From: Litsea cubeba
Taxonomy: Eukaryota > Streptophyta > Magnoliopsida > Laurales > Lauraceae
Assembly: GCA_012931725.1 (NCBI GenBank)
Contig: CM022951.1
Coordinates: forward strand, 16,705,948 to 16,769,947
Direction of reading: 5' to 3'
DNA length: 64,000 bases
The translations under genes and the position numbers were made by a program. Every line of letters begins with the position of its first letter. The first letter of the stretch is position 1. Positions 11,398-22,761 of the stretch are shown piece by piece. The notes below the pieces were generated by a model. That model saw nothing but the letters and a program-made list of their open reading frames with translations, had not been told where the DNA came from and made no database searches.

Positions 11398-12300
11398 GTG
11401 TTCCTTTGTTATGTAATAAAAATTTCATGGTCAATAAAAGCAGCCCTCGCCCTGTCATCAATTTGTGCTATCGAATTTCGGCAACAGCAGATACCAGGGA
11501 TTGACTTAGGGTTCATACACCCAGTCGCTCTTAAAACTCTGGGTTCATACACCCTGGGACTGCTTCCCAAAACTTTCCAGGGACTGACTTAGGGTTCATA
11601 CACCCAGTCGCTCCTAAAACTCTAGGTTCATACACCCTGGGACTGACCTCGGGTTCATACACCCAGGCTTCCCCAAAACTTTGGGTTTACACACCCAAGG
11701 ACTGACTTAGGGTTCATACACCCAGTCGCTCCTAAAACCCCGGGTTCATACACCCCGGGACCGACCTCGGGTTCAAACACCCAGGCTTCTCAAAACTTTG
11801 GGTTCACGCACCCAGGGACCAACTTAGGGTTCATACACCCAGTCGCTCCTAAAACTCTGGGTTCATACACCCCCAGAGATCGATCCCGGGCCCAGGCTCG
11901 CACAGCCGAGTTCCTCAAAATTCTGGGTTCACCTCGGCCAATAGCTGTCTTTAAAAGACAAAGCAGCAGAAGCACAGAGATGCAGAAAAGCAGTGCAAGT
12001 ACAGAAAAAAGAAGCACAGAGATGCAGAAAAGCAGTGCAAGTAGAGAAAAAGCAATAGATACAGAAAACACAGTCCATTTGAATTGGAACGAACTTCATT
12101 TTTATTAAATGTAATATCCTTATTACATGAGTTGCAGAAAAGCAAAGAAAGATACAATAAGGAGGCTCGCAGTCCTCTAAAAACAAAAAAAAAAAAAAAA
12201 AGAGAGAGAGAAAGAAGACTTCGAGACTCTGATCTTCATTGGTCCTCAGCTCGGAGACTTCTCGATCTGGTCCTCAGTGCCAAGTGAGGTAGGAAATAGG
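11398..12300 (+). mobile_element. Remnant of the 3' spacer of a Tat-type Ty3/Gypsy retrotransposon
   Basis: The segment begins with CAATAAAAGCAGCC (about 11432-11445), which also occurs just after the integrase stop of the Tat element at 45363-45376. It then carries a tandem repeat with 117-118 bp period and ends with sequence resembling the spacer before the antisense ORF of that Tat element (T-rich 'TTTTATTAAATG...TTACAT' near 12100-12126, and CTCAGCTCGG near 12245). No pol or antisense-ORF protein is readable. It fits a truncated relative of the 43.9-48.4 kb element. This is inference from order and short shared words. Confidence 0.5.
11498..11900 (+). repeat. 117-118-bp tandem repeat built on GGTTCATACACCC
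   Basis: Units start at about 11582, 11700 and 11817 (GACTGACTTAGGG or a close variant), with a partial unit before and after. Each unit is made of two diverged half-units of about 60 bp, each with a GGGTTCATACACCC core. A poly(A)-AG run (12184-12213) follows further downstream. Confidence 0.85.
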
Positions 12301-12909
12301 AGCTGTGCCAACTTGTAGGTTGCCTGCTTAGTTCGACCTGTTTACAAGTCATTTTGAGTTTTTCATTGTAAAAGAAGTAATAAGAATTTAATTTCTACTA
12401 AGAAATTCTAGTTAAAGAAAATATAGTGAAAAGAAAAAATAAAACTTGTAAATAGGTAATATGATGCAAAAAGATAATTGAAGAATTTAAACCAAATCAC
12501 TCAATTGGTGAAAGGTAAAATCCTGCTTCTGTCATCGTTAAGATAAAAACATCAATAATTATAAAGTAATGTTTTCTATTAATATCAAGTAATGAGAGAT
12601 CACTTCTTTTGGGGAAAAACTCAAGCAACTCATCTCTTAAACACCTGTGCTCTGGGACAATATGTTGTTCTTATTCTCTCTTAAATACCATCATCGTAAC
12701 AAACAACCATGGAAGAATATATAACTGTACAGCCAGTCCATACAGTATGCACACACAAATAGGAAAAAAAAAAGCCCACAAATTACGATGCAACCCTACT
12801 GAAATTTAAGTTGGCAATGTAAGAAACCATGTGCCAGCCCAAAAGCTTAATCTAATAGGTGGAAGGCCCAAGCAGGAGTATGAAGGACTGTCAAATCCAT
12901 TACTTAGGC

Positions 12910-12972
12910 GATGTGGGATGTGGGATGTGGGATGTGGGATGTGGGATGTGGGATGTGGGATGTGGGATTTGG
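12910..12972 (+). repeat. GATGTGG minisatellite, 8 perfect 7-bp units plus one variant
   Basis: Seven-base unit GATGTGG repeated from 12910 to 12965, then one unit GATTTGG. The strand is strongly G-rich (3 G per junction), so it could form a G-quadruplex-like structure. No flanking gene. Confidence 0.95.
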
Positions 12973-13149
12973 CTCTATGGAATGTGTGACCCAGCAAGTT
13001 CTAATGAGTTGGAAGAATTACTTTGGAAGAATTACTTCCTTGCATAGCTTTTTGTTAAGTGACTGACCTACCTCCTATCTCGTAATTTTCAAAGCATTTG
13101 CATAAGGATGACATTGTTATCTGAAAAAGGTCACAAAAGAAGCCACATT

Positions 13150-13620
13150 GGTATCATTCTGGAATAGTAAATGAATGTAATATAACTGGTATCATTCAGT
13201 CACTACATTATAAGTGATGAATTGGTGGTAACTGAGGAGCTGGTTCTGTCACTGACTCACTGCATTTAAATGTTTTGGTTACATTTCCAGTACAGCTGAT
13301 GTAACTGTATTCAACTCAATTTCAGGCATTGCATTCTAATAGACATTGGTACATGTAAATCTAGTTTATTACGTTGCATTTAAATTATCGAAAACATTTT
13401 GCAATACAGTTTCTGCCACTGCATTGTAGATGTAAAGACATCTGAAAATCTGGCTCATCCACTACATACAAATGTATTGAAAATGTTACCAATACAGTCT
13501 CAGTCACTGATTGATAAGAGATATATTGGTACCTGTAACTGTAATAGACCCAGTTGCAGTCTAGCCAGTGCATTTCAATCCATAGCTATGTGAGAATAAA
13601 GTTGTGCATTGTAATTAAAG
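13150..13620. repeat. Degenerate repeat region with CAGTCACTGCATT-like words
   Basis: Irregularly spaced variants of a CAGT(C)ACTGCATT word, often next to TTGGTACATGTAA or GATGTAA words, recur near 13196, 13245, 13330, 13408, 13498 and 13555. They suggest an old, diverged tandem array with no clean period. No coding sequence. Confidence 0.4.
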
Positions 13621-13648
13621 CATCAAATCAAGGCCAATAGGATCATAT

Positions 13649-13654
<6 letters not shown>

Positions 13655-13712
<58 letters not shown>
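13655..13712 (+). repeat. (GA)29 microsatellite
   Basis: Uninterrupted GA dinucleotide for 58 bp, followed by ATAATCC. A poly(A) run follows at 13896-13914. Confidence 0.97.
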
Positions 13713-13715
<3 letters not shown>

Positions 13716-14199
13716 ATCCATCAATCTAAAACATGGCCATCTGTAAATCACGACCATACAGTATAGCTTCTGCACTTTATCATAGCCAAATAAACATCCA
13801 CTTTATTTAAACATTGTAATAATTAAACGTGAAGAACTTAAAATTAGTTCCATAACCAAATTATATTCTATATATTTAAAATTTCCAGCTATCACCAAAA
13901 AAAAAAAAAAAAAACCATTAGAGCAGTCACCACCTTGAGTGCCAACCAAAGACTGCAAAAATATGGAAGAAAATTACTCCCCTAAACACTATATAAATGA
14001 TACTTTTCTATTATAACAAAATCTATAAACCTCACATGCATCAAACTGCAATAATGACGAAATCAACAATAAAATAGACCAAAGGAACATAGGAAATGAA
14101 CAATTATATATATTTTGAGAGGGGGCGGGGGTGGGGTGTGGTGATCTATGATACTATGTTGAAAGAGAAATGTTCTACGAGCTCGAACTCGAAACCTTT

Positions 14200-14213
14200 G
14201 GCTCTAATACCAT
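14200..14213 (-). other. Retrotransposon primer-binding-site remnant
   Basis: On the minus strand CTCTGTCA (an LTR-like CA end at 14213) is followed at once by TGGTATTAGAGCC, one mismatch from the TGGTATCAGAGC site complementary to initiator Met-tRNA. This is the usual layout at the end of a Copia 5' LTR. Sequence on either side is too decayed to show gag or a full LTR. Confidence 0.5.
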
Positions 14214-16159
14214 GACAGAGTTGCTAGCAAGTAATCCCAAAACCAATTGGTGATAGGAAACTGCACAAAAAACTACTTAACACCTTTATCTTCCATTGGT
14301 TTGAAACTTTGAATATCAAAGAAATCTATGGTTAAAAGACCACTAAACGTTAAGGCTATTAAATCAAGGGCTAGGAGCCTAGGATTATCTTATGAGGCTG
14401 GTTTTTTGTTGGCATGTATCCATAAGGAGCCTTTCCATGTACCCCACCCCCCTAATGATAAGTCATTTTAAGTGGGCCCCACGAGCAGGACTACATATTT
14501 CTTATATGCAGTCCACTCATATGAGAACATTGCCCCTATGTGAAACGCTTGTTAATTAAATATGTGACTATACATACCAAGGAGCATAGATTCCCTAAAA
14601 TACATGCATTTTCTGTCACATGCCATGAACTGAAAGCATTTAAATGGGATACCTCAACTTCGAGATCCAGACCCACCTCTACTTCAAATAAGTAGGGGCA
14701 AGAGACATAATCTCACTGACTGGATCTCTACAAATCTTCCCATTATTTGGCTAAACAAGGGGTTGATAGTGCCCACCCCCATTTAATGCTGTAATTGGGT
14801 AGTTTGTTTTGGTTTTTTATAATGGTAACAAAGATTTTATTAAAAGAACTCAGCAGTAAAAGAGACTTATACAGTAATTGGTACGTTGTTGGTTCTGGCT
14901 TTTGGTATAATGCACTTAAACCTACGCTTTCCTTCTTGTTGTTTGTTGTTCTCTGATTTGTTGTGTACTCTGGCCCTGTTCTAATAACGAAATTTTACTT
15001 GTTATCCCTAAAACAAACAAAATCTCCCTATGATGGACCCCAACTTCAAAAACAGTCTTGCATTTTAAGAATCTAGCCTAGCAATTGGTGCAACTGGGAA
15101 GAGAACAAAATATCTAGTTTGGATCTTTTGTCCTGTTCTTTTAGGAATAGATGCTAACAGTCTGTGGTCAAGGAGAGGATGGACTAGATTCAATCTCATT
15201 TTCTCACACATGGTCGGGTCTGGCATTGGATGGAGAATGTTCCCATATCTTAGCATGTCATGAAGACATTACCTCCAAATCAATGGTCACTGACAATCAA
15301 TAAACCATGTCCAGAATAATTTGTTTTCTATCTCTACAATCCTGATTGCAGATGGGAAGACACCATTATTAGCATCTCAACCAATAGCTGAAACCAGCAT
15401 TCCCCTGAATTTTTTCCTTCAAAAAGGTGCCACTTAGGACGATCACCATTAAGAAACCAACGATGCAAGCCTGGTATGGAACAAAAAAATCATAAGAAAG
15501 ATCCATCACATCCCAAGGCATACTCTACAATGCTTCTCAAGTTATATTTGAGAATGGTCCGTGCAAAAAAGAGAATCAAGTAATATGATCCTCGCATAAT
15601 ACATGAATGCGTTGCCAAGCAATTTCTTTCACACGCCGCATTTTCAACAACTGAATTTCAATACCAGATTTTCATAAAAAAAAAAAAAAACCCTCACCAC
15701 TTAATTATCCATTCTTACAACTTCATCCTTCTTCACTTGTTTTCTTTCTTGATAGCCACTAAGATGATTCCATGCGAGTTCCAGTATTGGTAGTGCATGA
15801 TTGTTTGTCTTTTAAATTATAATTAAAGACCACACACCATGAAATCCCCATTGAAGCATCTCACCATCAAGCATTGCCTATCGTGCTTCACAAATTTTAT
15901 GTCAAAAACATTTTGGATGAATTGATCTCTTATAGTCGTTTGGATGACACCAAAATTGATGAATTGATGCCTGACCTCCAGGCAGAGGAGAAGAAATGAT
16001 GGGGTTGAAGCCAACGAAAAGATAAGAAAGGAAGAAAAGATAAAAGTAAGGAGATGGTTTCTCACACATGAATTTTAAAAATAAAATAAAATAAAAAAGA
16101 ATAAAGCTGTAACTTCTGGAAAAACCCATTATGGTTATAAACATATTAAAACACCACTC
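14214..16159. other. Decayed repeat sequence, no supported gene
   Basis: This lies between the primer-site remnant and the Copia 3'-end fragment, and may hold one LTR plus unrelated insertions. A poly(A) run sits at 15677-15691. Minus-strand sequence at about 15050-15470 has a weak protein-like look but too many stops to name. Confidence 0.3.
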
Positions 16160-16524
16160 ACAATGACTATGAGTTCCTACACTCCCTCGCAAGTTGGAGC
16201 ATGGATATCAAACATACCTAACTTGCCACATGTACATTGATGACAACATTATCTGTTTAATCAAGTCTGCAAGCTGGTCTTGTAAGTTGTAACAGCACAT
16301 TGTAATTTCTTCCGATGCAACTTTTCTAACAAATGAAAATCTGTGTCAATATGTCTCATGCGCTCATGATATAATAGATCGGAAGAGACATGAACAGCTG
16401 CCATTCGATCATAATGAAGCTCCTTGGGAAGAGACACCTTCATCCTTAATCCTGCAACCAAATTCTTTAACCATGAAAGTTCAAAAATTCCATACACCCC
16501 TACCCTGTTACCCAGTCTCTGCAC
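16160..16524 (-). pseudogene. Copia pol 3' end (RNase H C-terminus), polypurine tract and LTR start
   Basis: The minus strand encodes the C-terminal part of a Copia RNase H: a WLKNLVAGL segment, a decayed catalytic Asp block, a His-Glu-Arg-Met-Arg-His-Ile-Asp segment and a Leu-Glu-Lys-Leu-His end (16261-16524). It is followed by a GCGAGGGAGTG purine-rich tract and a TGTAGGAACTC LTR start at 16181. The order RNase H end, purine tract, LTR start is that of the 3' end of a Copia element. It is degenerate and unrelated by sequence to the Copia family at 36-44 and 56-64 kb. Confidence 0.65.
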
Positions 16525-18296
16525 TTAATTGAGCCACCACATGTTTTTATTATTCCATATAAACAAAGTTTTTTACCTTCTAACATTTCATACGATCCAT
16601 AGTCTGAGTGTCGAATGTTGAGCCTAATTCACTCGCAAATGCGAAAGTCTTAAGAGTTAGGGACCATAATTTGCATGGAATTGAGTTCCTAGAGATTTAT
16701 GGTAAAATTGGTTTCTACAAAAGAATATTAAAACTGTCAAGGGTGAAGGATATGAGATAGATATCTTCTGGAAGTCTCATGTTCCGTGAATAGCCGAGCC
16801 ATTGAGGAATATCCGGAACGGAATTTCGAGAATCCATCTGATTTTATCTCTCCATTTTAGATCTTTCCTAAAAGATTTGGTCTACTAGGATGATGGCTGG
16901 ATATTTATTTTCCACCGAAGATGAGATTTGATGGTAATTAGTGGATCTTCACCCCCTCTTCTTTGATTTAGCCACTTTGATAGGAATACTTTTCTCATAA
17001 TTCTTAGAAATGTGAAAAGGTTATAGCATTGCGGTGCTGTTACATAGGATTATTTGATTTAGCCTTTATATAGGAATGTTTTATTTAGCTCTTATATGGG
17101 TTATATAGAATGTTTCTCAGGATTATGTCCTAGAATTTGTGAATCTTCAGTATTTGGACTAGAGAGAGCTAGCAAAATGCATGTCATGGTCAAGCTATGA
17201 TACCCAACATACCTATGTCAAACCAATACAACACTAATATCAGTGCTCAATCCTACATCAATACTTTAGAGACAAGTTTAGCATATCATATGTAACAGGT
17301 GCATTATTCTATGAAATTTTTTTTTTTCAGTTTTCTTACCTTTCGACATAAGAAATATAAGAAAGGGATGCAAACAGTGATAATTTCATCAATTCAAAAA
17401 TCTTTTAATGAGAAATTAGGATAATCATATCTGTATCCATGTCTAGATTTCTGAAAGTGCAGAATCGTATCCCCAATCCTTGTATTTGCATCCATGTCTG
17501 TGTCCGTACCTGGGCATAATAGATGTCATTGTGAGTACAGAGGAGTGAGTAAGAACATAAACAAAAATTTGGAAAAACTGCAGCATGCACTCTTGTAAAA
17601 ATCTCTTTAGTTGTCGAAATTAATTGGAGGAAATAGATTCATCTAATGTAAAAAAATATTTTATACAAAAAGGATCCTGTTTATAGTTTACACAAAATAA
17701 TTTGCGAATATTGAATTCCACTTAGTCATGATACTCAAAAACTACATAGATTTGTATTATATAGCACATCCATATATATATATTTATATATATAAACAAC
17801 TATTCATCAAACCATGTTTATCTGCAATGAGTAGAAACGTTAGCACAATACAATTAGAAGTAGATAAAATATATAAACTACGGTATAGATGAATACTAAA
17901 GAAAAGAATGTGTTACGGTTACCCATCTTTGTGATAAAAAATGTGCATAAAAATAAATGTGAAAAACAGAAAAAAGTAGAAAATAAAGCAAAAAAAAAAA
18001 AAAAAACTTGGTTGCAAAAATAACTCCAAAGCATTATGAAAAAAATGAATATCTGCTTGTCACAGAGAGCTTCTACGCAGTCAGTCCATAGCCATTTTTA
18101 TCTGCAAAAGAAATAATAAAACAATCACATATGGCCATAGATAATCAAATAACTTGATCCATTTGAAAATGAAAAAGTAAAGTAGGATATATATTCACAT
18201 ATTCCTACATAAAGCTTGAAAGAATTACCCTTCATTTCTTAGCCCACAAAAGATGGGAAATACCGCATGATATAAAGATCTGTCTTCTCAAAGTCT
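16525..18296. other. Intergenic and probable 3' flank of CDC20
   Basis: No coding signal. (TA)-rich stretch at about 17772-17792; poly(A) run at 17990-18006. The part close to 18296, with a reverse TTTATT near 18112-18118, may be the CDC20 3' UTR and poly(A) region. Confidence 0.4.
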
Positions 18297-21200
18297 TCAT
18301 CTGAGGTGGGCCATCCAACTTGAGAATAGATCAGCATTTTCTGTTTTCTTTGCAGGCTTAGATATCTCCGGAGTTCCAAAGACGTTCCAGAACATCAGCT
18401 TCTCATCCCCTGCAGATGCTACTGTGCATCCATTGGGACTCTGAAAATTAGAGTAATGAATTACAAAATAATCAGGCTCAATAAAGAAGAATGAAACCCA
18501 ATTGAAATAACATAAATATAAATAGGAAGACATCCCGGATTACTACCTGAGCTGTGAACAACACTCTTGAAACATCGCCATTAAGCTGTGCAATCTTACC
18601 CATGGATGGGTACTTCCACAAGATAAGTTGGTTTTGCATAGTGGCATGAGAACTCAACAGTTCCCTCTGGTTCTTACTTGACAACAATGAAGAAACTTGG
18701 GCTCCCGTGTCAATTGAATTCAAACAGACGCCTGTATTGATATTCCAAAACTTAATACAATGGTCTCCACTCCATCCACCAGAAGCAAGCAAATTGCTTT
18801 GGAACTGATCACACCAAGCGAGCGCTTTCACTGCAGCCTTATGATGATCAAATCTATGAAGCCATTGGGCTGTACGATTTGAAGAGGCCATTGACCTGTC
18901 CCATATGTAGAGGAGATTATCATTCCCCCCACTTGCCAAATGTTGTCCGTTGTTGGACCATTTTAGCCCGCACACCTCTTGACAGTGGCCTCTGTATGTT
19001 TGGACTGTGTAGGATCTCATTCTCACATCATTGTTAATTATTATGGAATCCGATCCTCCCGTTGTGAGAATATGATTGTTCCAAGAAAGTGAACCCACTC
19101 GACCTTGATGCCCTCCTTGCAAGGTTGTCAACTGTAGGAAAAAAGAAGATTAGAAAAATGAATTCAAATAAATGGTCATACAAACGCACAGCATAAATAA
19201 TTTTTTTGAATAAATGCACAACACAAATAAATAGAAATCAAATATTATTATAGCATGTGATTAGTCACAAAAGTATAGCATAAAATAGACCCATATGATT
19301 CAAGGAAAAAAGGGCATTCACCTTTCTATTGGTGATCATGTCCCAGAGATCCACAACAGAACTATTAAAACCCACAGCAATATCTTGTCCACCGGGAGCC
19401 CAACTTACACTCGTTACAGGTCCATTCTCTTCATCCACGGTCAGGAGCTCTGAGCTAGACCCATTTGAAGCATTCCACAGATACACTTTATTTTTCAGAG
19501 CAATTGCCAAAATGTTGCTGGTGCTCCAGTCGAGCAAATTCAGATAATAATCATCTATAAGGTCAGGAGCATCCAGTGTCCTATCTGGAGACTGCAATAT
19601 AATAAAGGGAAAAGAAGCAATCAAATTAGAAAAGAAAACAAGATTCCTCTAAAAGAAAGACCATGAAATAGGAAAGCAAACCGAAGAATCACAGAATCAA
19701 GAGAAAGAATCAAGAAACAAACTAAAAAGAAATAAAATACCTTAGGGATGTATCTTTGTTGCTGGGATGATTTTACTCTGAAATTTTCATTTGTGGGTGC
19801 ATGAGGTTTTCTCCAAAAAGATAAAATTCGGGTTCTATCCATCATTGTAGCTTCTGCTAGAAGGTTCCTGTAAGTCCCATTCAATGGAGAAGCAACTTTC
19901 TTGTTCTCTTTTCCTTTCCTGGCATCCTCTAGCAAGTAGCGTGCCAAGTCAAAATCAATAGCAGATCTGTTTGGGATAAATCTGTCGCCCTGTAAATCAC
20001 CAAAAAGAAGATGGCAGTCAGAAACAAGTGCAAATTCATTCAAATTCTTTTAGGAGTTATTAAAAAAAAAACCCATAAACATAAAAACAGGAAAAGTGAA
20101 AATTCATTCAAATTCTTTTTTCTTTTTTTTGCCAGAAAGAAGGGAGTTGCTTGCTGCACATAAGTTACTAAAGCAAGGCTGTCACATTTCTATCTGAAGG
20201 AATGAAACTTGAACTTTTCCGTGAAGTTTGTAGCACTCTTCAATTGTATGTCCATCACGAAGACAGTAACGACAAGTCTTAGTAGAATGAGGGATGTCAT
20301 TGTTGCCACTGTTACCGGTCCGACGATGTGTGTCAAACCCAATAACCTTTTTAGCAGCCAAAGCAGCGGCCTCTGTGGATGGTAAATGCGAAAAAGATAG
20401 TTCTCTTTGTGCATAAACCTTGTTGACAGAGGGAAATGGTTCGATAAGCAGAATGTGACTGCGAAGTGCGGAGAAAGACTCATGTAGTCCCTGAAGAAAT
20501 TGCATTACTCGGTCTTGTTGGATGAGGTCAGAGGCAGACTTGACTGTCCCACATGAACACAAGCCGGGAGAGATGTTAGAGATGACTGTTCATCCCATAA
20601 GGCCTTGAGACGAGTGAAATAAGCAGAGATGGAAAGTTGGTCTTGTCGTAGAGAGGAAATTTGAGCCGTGGGGCATTGGGCTGATGAAATCGTCCAGCTA
20701 AATCATCCCATACATCTTTGGCAGTATTTGCATATAGAATGCTTGAAGCCAGATCTGTATGGATGGACAGCAAAATCCAGGAAATGACAAGATCATTCCA
20801 TCTTTATCATTGAGGAATTTGAGTAGCCGAGGAAGGCTTAGAGATATCGCCCGTGACGAAACCCAACTTGTTCTTGGCACGAAGGGCCATACGCATAGCA
20901 CGCACCCAAGTGCTGTAGTTATCTCCAGTAAGAGAAGGAGAAACTAGAACAGCCATGGGGATGTCTGAGTGATGTATGTAGAGTGGGTTGTTCTCAGACA
21001 CATCATCTTTCTCTATGGTTGAAGAGATAAAAGAATTGTAAAACAAATGACAGAAGATGATGCAACGTGAGATGGAGTGCAACACAAATATAAAAAAAAA
21101 AAAAAAAAAACTTGACTTGATATTGATGGCAATTGCAATAGTCAAATGATAATGAGACTAAGCAGGGAGAAGATATCTACTGTTATTGGAGTGGATAAGA

Positions 21201-21881
21201 GATAAGATCTGATACACGATTTTAAATAATTTTGTATGTTGTGTATTTCATTTGATGGGATAACCCACTTAAATAATGTTCAATACAACTGTATGCCCTT
21301 GATCTCAAGAATTGTTACACTAGTAAGATACGAAGATAAACATAATGAACAACCCAATGGAATCGGTTAATTGTGGAATGATTCAATAAAACAGGGTAGG
21401 ATACTGTTGTAACACACCTCATCAACCTATCTATGAAAATAGGATGGAAAGTTGGAAACCTATGGACTTCAGGAAACCATGAATAAAATGCCCAGGACAA
21501 CTTATCCTAGGCTTTAGAAATGTCTAGCTTTAAAGCCCAACATTTTTTCCTCCTATTCGTCTGATTCATGTTGTGCAAAATCTCTTTGGCAATGATGATG
21601 TTAGCCATTGCGCGTTTACCCCGGTTGGAAATTTAAAAGAAATGGTATTTCTGATTAATTGCAGAACGAAACCCTAAATTAGAGATTATAATGAAACTTC
21701 GTTCAAATTCTTCAAAGCACACATTACAAAGTAAGGATAAACAAATGAGAGAACAAACCCAGAAATAAAAACGTAAAATCAAAGTACATACGTAATAACG
21801 ATGATGATGATGATGCTGGTGCTCTGATTGCTTTGTGTTGGTCACAGTATTTGATGAAAGAAAAGAAGACGCTGCATCCAT
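18297..21881 (-). CDS. CDC20: CDC20-type WD40 activator of the anaphase-promoting complex, five exons
   Basis: Coding exons, all with GT-AG borders and phase-0 introns: 21881-21792, 19989-19741, 19591-19322, 19131-18547 and 18440-18297 (TGA). The product is 445 aa, close to the usual plant size of about 450-460. ATG at 21881 is the first after the TATA box. The N-terminus is short with a His run (about residues 22-27), then the C-box DRFIPNR (32-38) that docks on the APC/C, a DRTRILSF segment, RYIPKSPDRTLDAPDL, and seven WD40 blades (GGNDNLLYIWDRS, ILWKYPSM, MFWNVFG). CDC20 recruits mitotic substrates to the APC/C ubiquitin ligase in nucleus and cytoplasm. Odd points: the C-terminal Ile-Arg tail typical of the family reads Leu-Arg, and several conserved blade residues are replaced (LLSSKNQ, LNGDVSR, SPNGCTVASAGDEK). 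Frame and splice sites are intact, so it may be a divergent paralogue rather than the main copy. Confidence 0.9.
20182..21145 (-). pseudogene. Copia gag fragment inside CDC20 intron 1
   Basis: It reads on the same strand as CDC20, in three frames: an N-terminal gag domain with NPLYIHHSD, LTGDNYSTW and KNKLGF (20807-21040), a middle part with ANTAKDVWDDLAGRF (20576-20770) and a C-terminal part with a CCHC zinc knuckle CRYCLRDGHTIEECYKLHG (about 20215-20275). It is gag of a Copia element (UBN2/retrotran_gag type), unlike the gag of the intact Copia at 37.6 kb. At least two frameshifts are present. No protease, integrase or reverse transcriptase follows, so only the 5' part of an element remains. 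A+T homopolymer sits at 21093-21110. Confidence 0.85.
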
Positions 21882-22010
21882 GATATTAGCCGAAACAAAC
21901 AAGAAAAAAGCAACTGCAAAAGAAAAGCGCACAAAAAAAACCCGTGAATGCAGTAATCAGTATTCGCAGAGCGACAAGAGTGAGAGAAGATTGAGCGAGA
22001 GCGCCAGTAT

Positions 22011-22020
22011 GTATAAATAG
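22011..22020 (-). promoter_or_regulatory. TATA box of CDC20
   Basis: CTATTTATAC on the minus strand, 130 bp before the start codon. A CT-rich initiator-like region (CTCGCTCAATCTTCTCTCAC) follows at the expected 25-35 bp, placing the transcription start near 21985-21990. No ATG lies between that point and 21881. Confidence 0.7.
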
Positions 22021-22362
22021 GTTTGTTTTTCAGTTGAGTCGGTATATGTAGGGCCCATCAAGATCTTTTGATCACCCATCCCACTAATTGGTGGGGCCCT
22101 GCTGGGCCCACAGCACGAGGCGGTATTCTCATGATTTTCATGAGAGATAACCTCTTACTTACTCTACATAGGGCCCATTTATATACGATCATAGGAGGCG
22201 GCACAGATCCTCACCCTTTCTGATCCTAGTTGGGGCCTAGTATGATCCACTCCATCCCTTGTGGGGCCCAATTGCAAAACAAAGAAAAGCCTTTGTGTGA
22301 TTGCAATTATTAACAAATTTCTCAATAGCATCAGAAAAACATTGTAATAAAATCACAATATT
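22021..22362. other. CDC20 upstream flank
   Basis: Promoter-side sequence with repeated GGGCCCA words (about 22051, 22102, 22111, 22169, 22263). GGGCCCA/TGGGCC words are common in promoters of plant cell-cycle and ribosomal genes as TCP-type sites, but in this genome similar GTGGGGCCCA words also occur in many repeats, so their role is uncertain. Confidence 0.4.
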
Positions 22363-22752
22363 GGCCAAGGCTCCCCTAAGCTCGAGCTTAGGGAGAAATT
22401 TTCGTAAGCTCGTGCTTGTGGGGCCCACCTTTGGTCCATCCAAATAGACCAAATACATGACCCTCTTAAATTGCACATGTCCACCAACTTTCAGTAAGAT
22501 CCGAATTTACTGGACCGTTGGATTGACTATATATCAATCCGAATGGATTGTTGACCATTAAACTCTTGGGCCCATATGGAGATGACAAAAATTACGATTG
22601 AGGCTAATTTTTGTAAGGAGGAAGATCCTAGAGAGTCCTTGAAATCCCCCCACCCCCACCCCCATCCCCATCCCCATATGGGTCTCCAAGTGGGCCCCGC
22701 CACACACTTGAGCTTACCTTATTCTAAGCTTGAGCTTAGGGGAGCCTTGCTC
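22363..22752. mobile_element. Mutator-type MITE with 9-bp target duplication
   Basis: Ends GGCCAAGGCTCCCCTAAGCT (left) and, inward from the right, GAGCAAGGCTCCCCTAAGCT match over about 29 bp. A perfect 9-bp direct repeat CACAATATT flanks the element at 22354-22362 and 22753-22761; nine bases is the duplication size of Mutator-like elements. The body (390 bp) is non-coding and holds a CCCCCA/CCCCAT microsatellite (22647-22676). A second, more decayed copy lies at 27705-28050. Confidence 0.85.
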
Positions 22753-22761
22753 CACAATATT

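Noticed and set aside
11498..11900. CRISPR-like direct repeats
   Set aside because: Units are contiguous and diverged without unique spacers, in a plant retroelement context.
14200..14213. tRNA gene at GGCTCTAATACCA
   Set aside because: Only the primer-site complement is present; no cloverleaf can be drawn around it.
15050..15470. Possible MULE or LINE protein trace on the minus strand
   Set aside because: Short segments look protein-like but stops are frequent and no signature motif could be read, so no call was made.
19990..20120. Direct repeats AAATTCATTCAAATTCTTTT (about 20033 and 20101) as target duplication of the gag insert
   Set aside because: They are only 68 bp apart on one side of the gag fragment and too long for a Copia 5-bp duplication.
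21882..21932. In-frame N-terminal extension of CDC20 from 21932
   Set aside because: The upstream codon is GTG, not ATG, and lies in the 5' UTR; 21881 is the first ATG after the TATA box.
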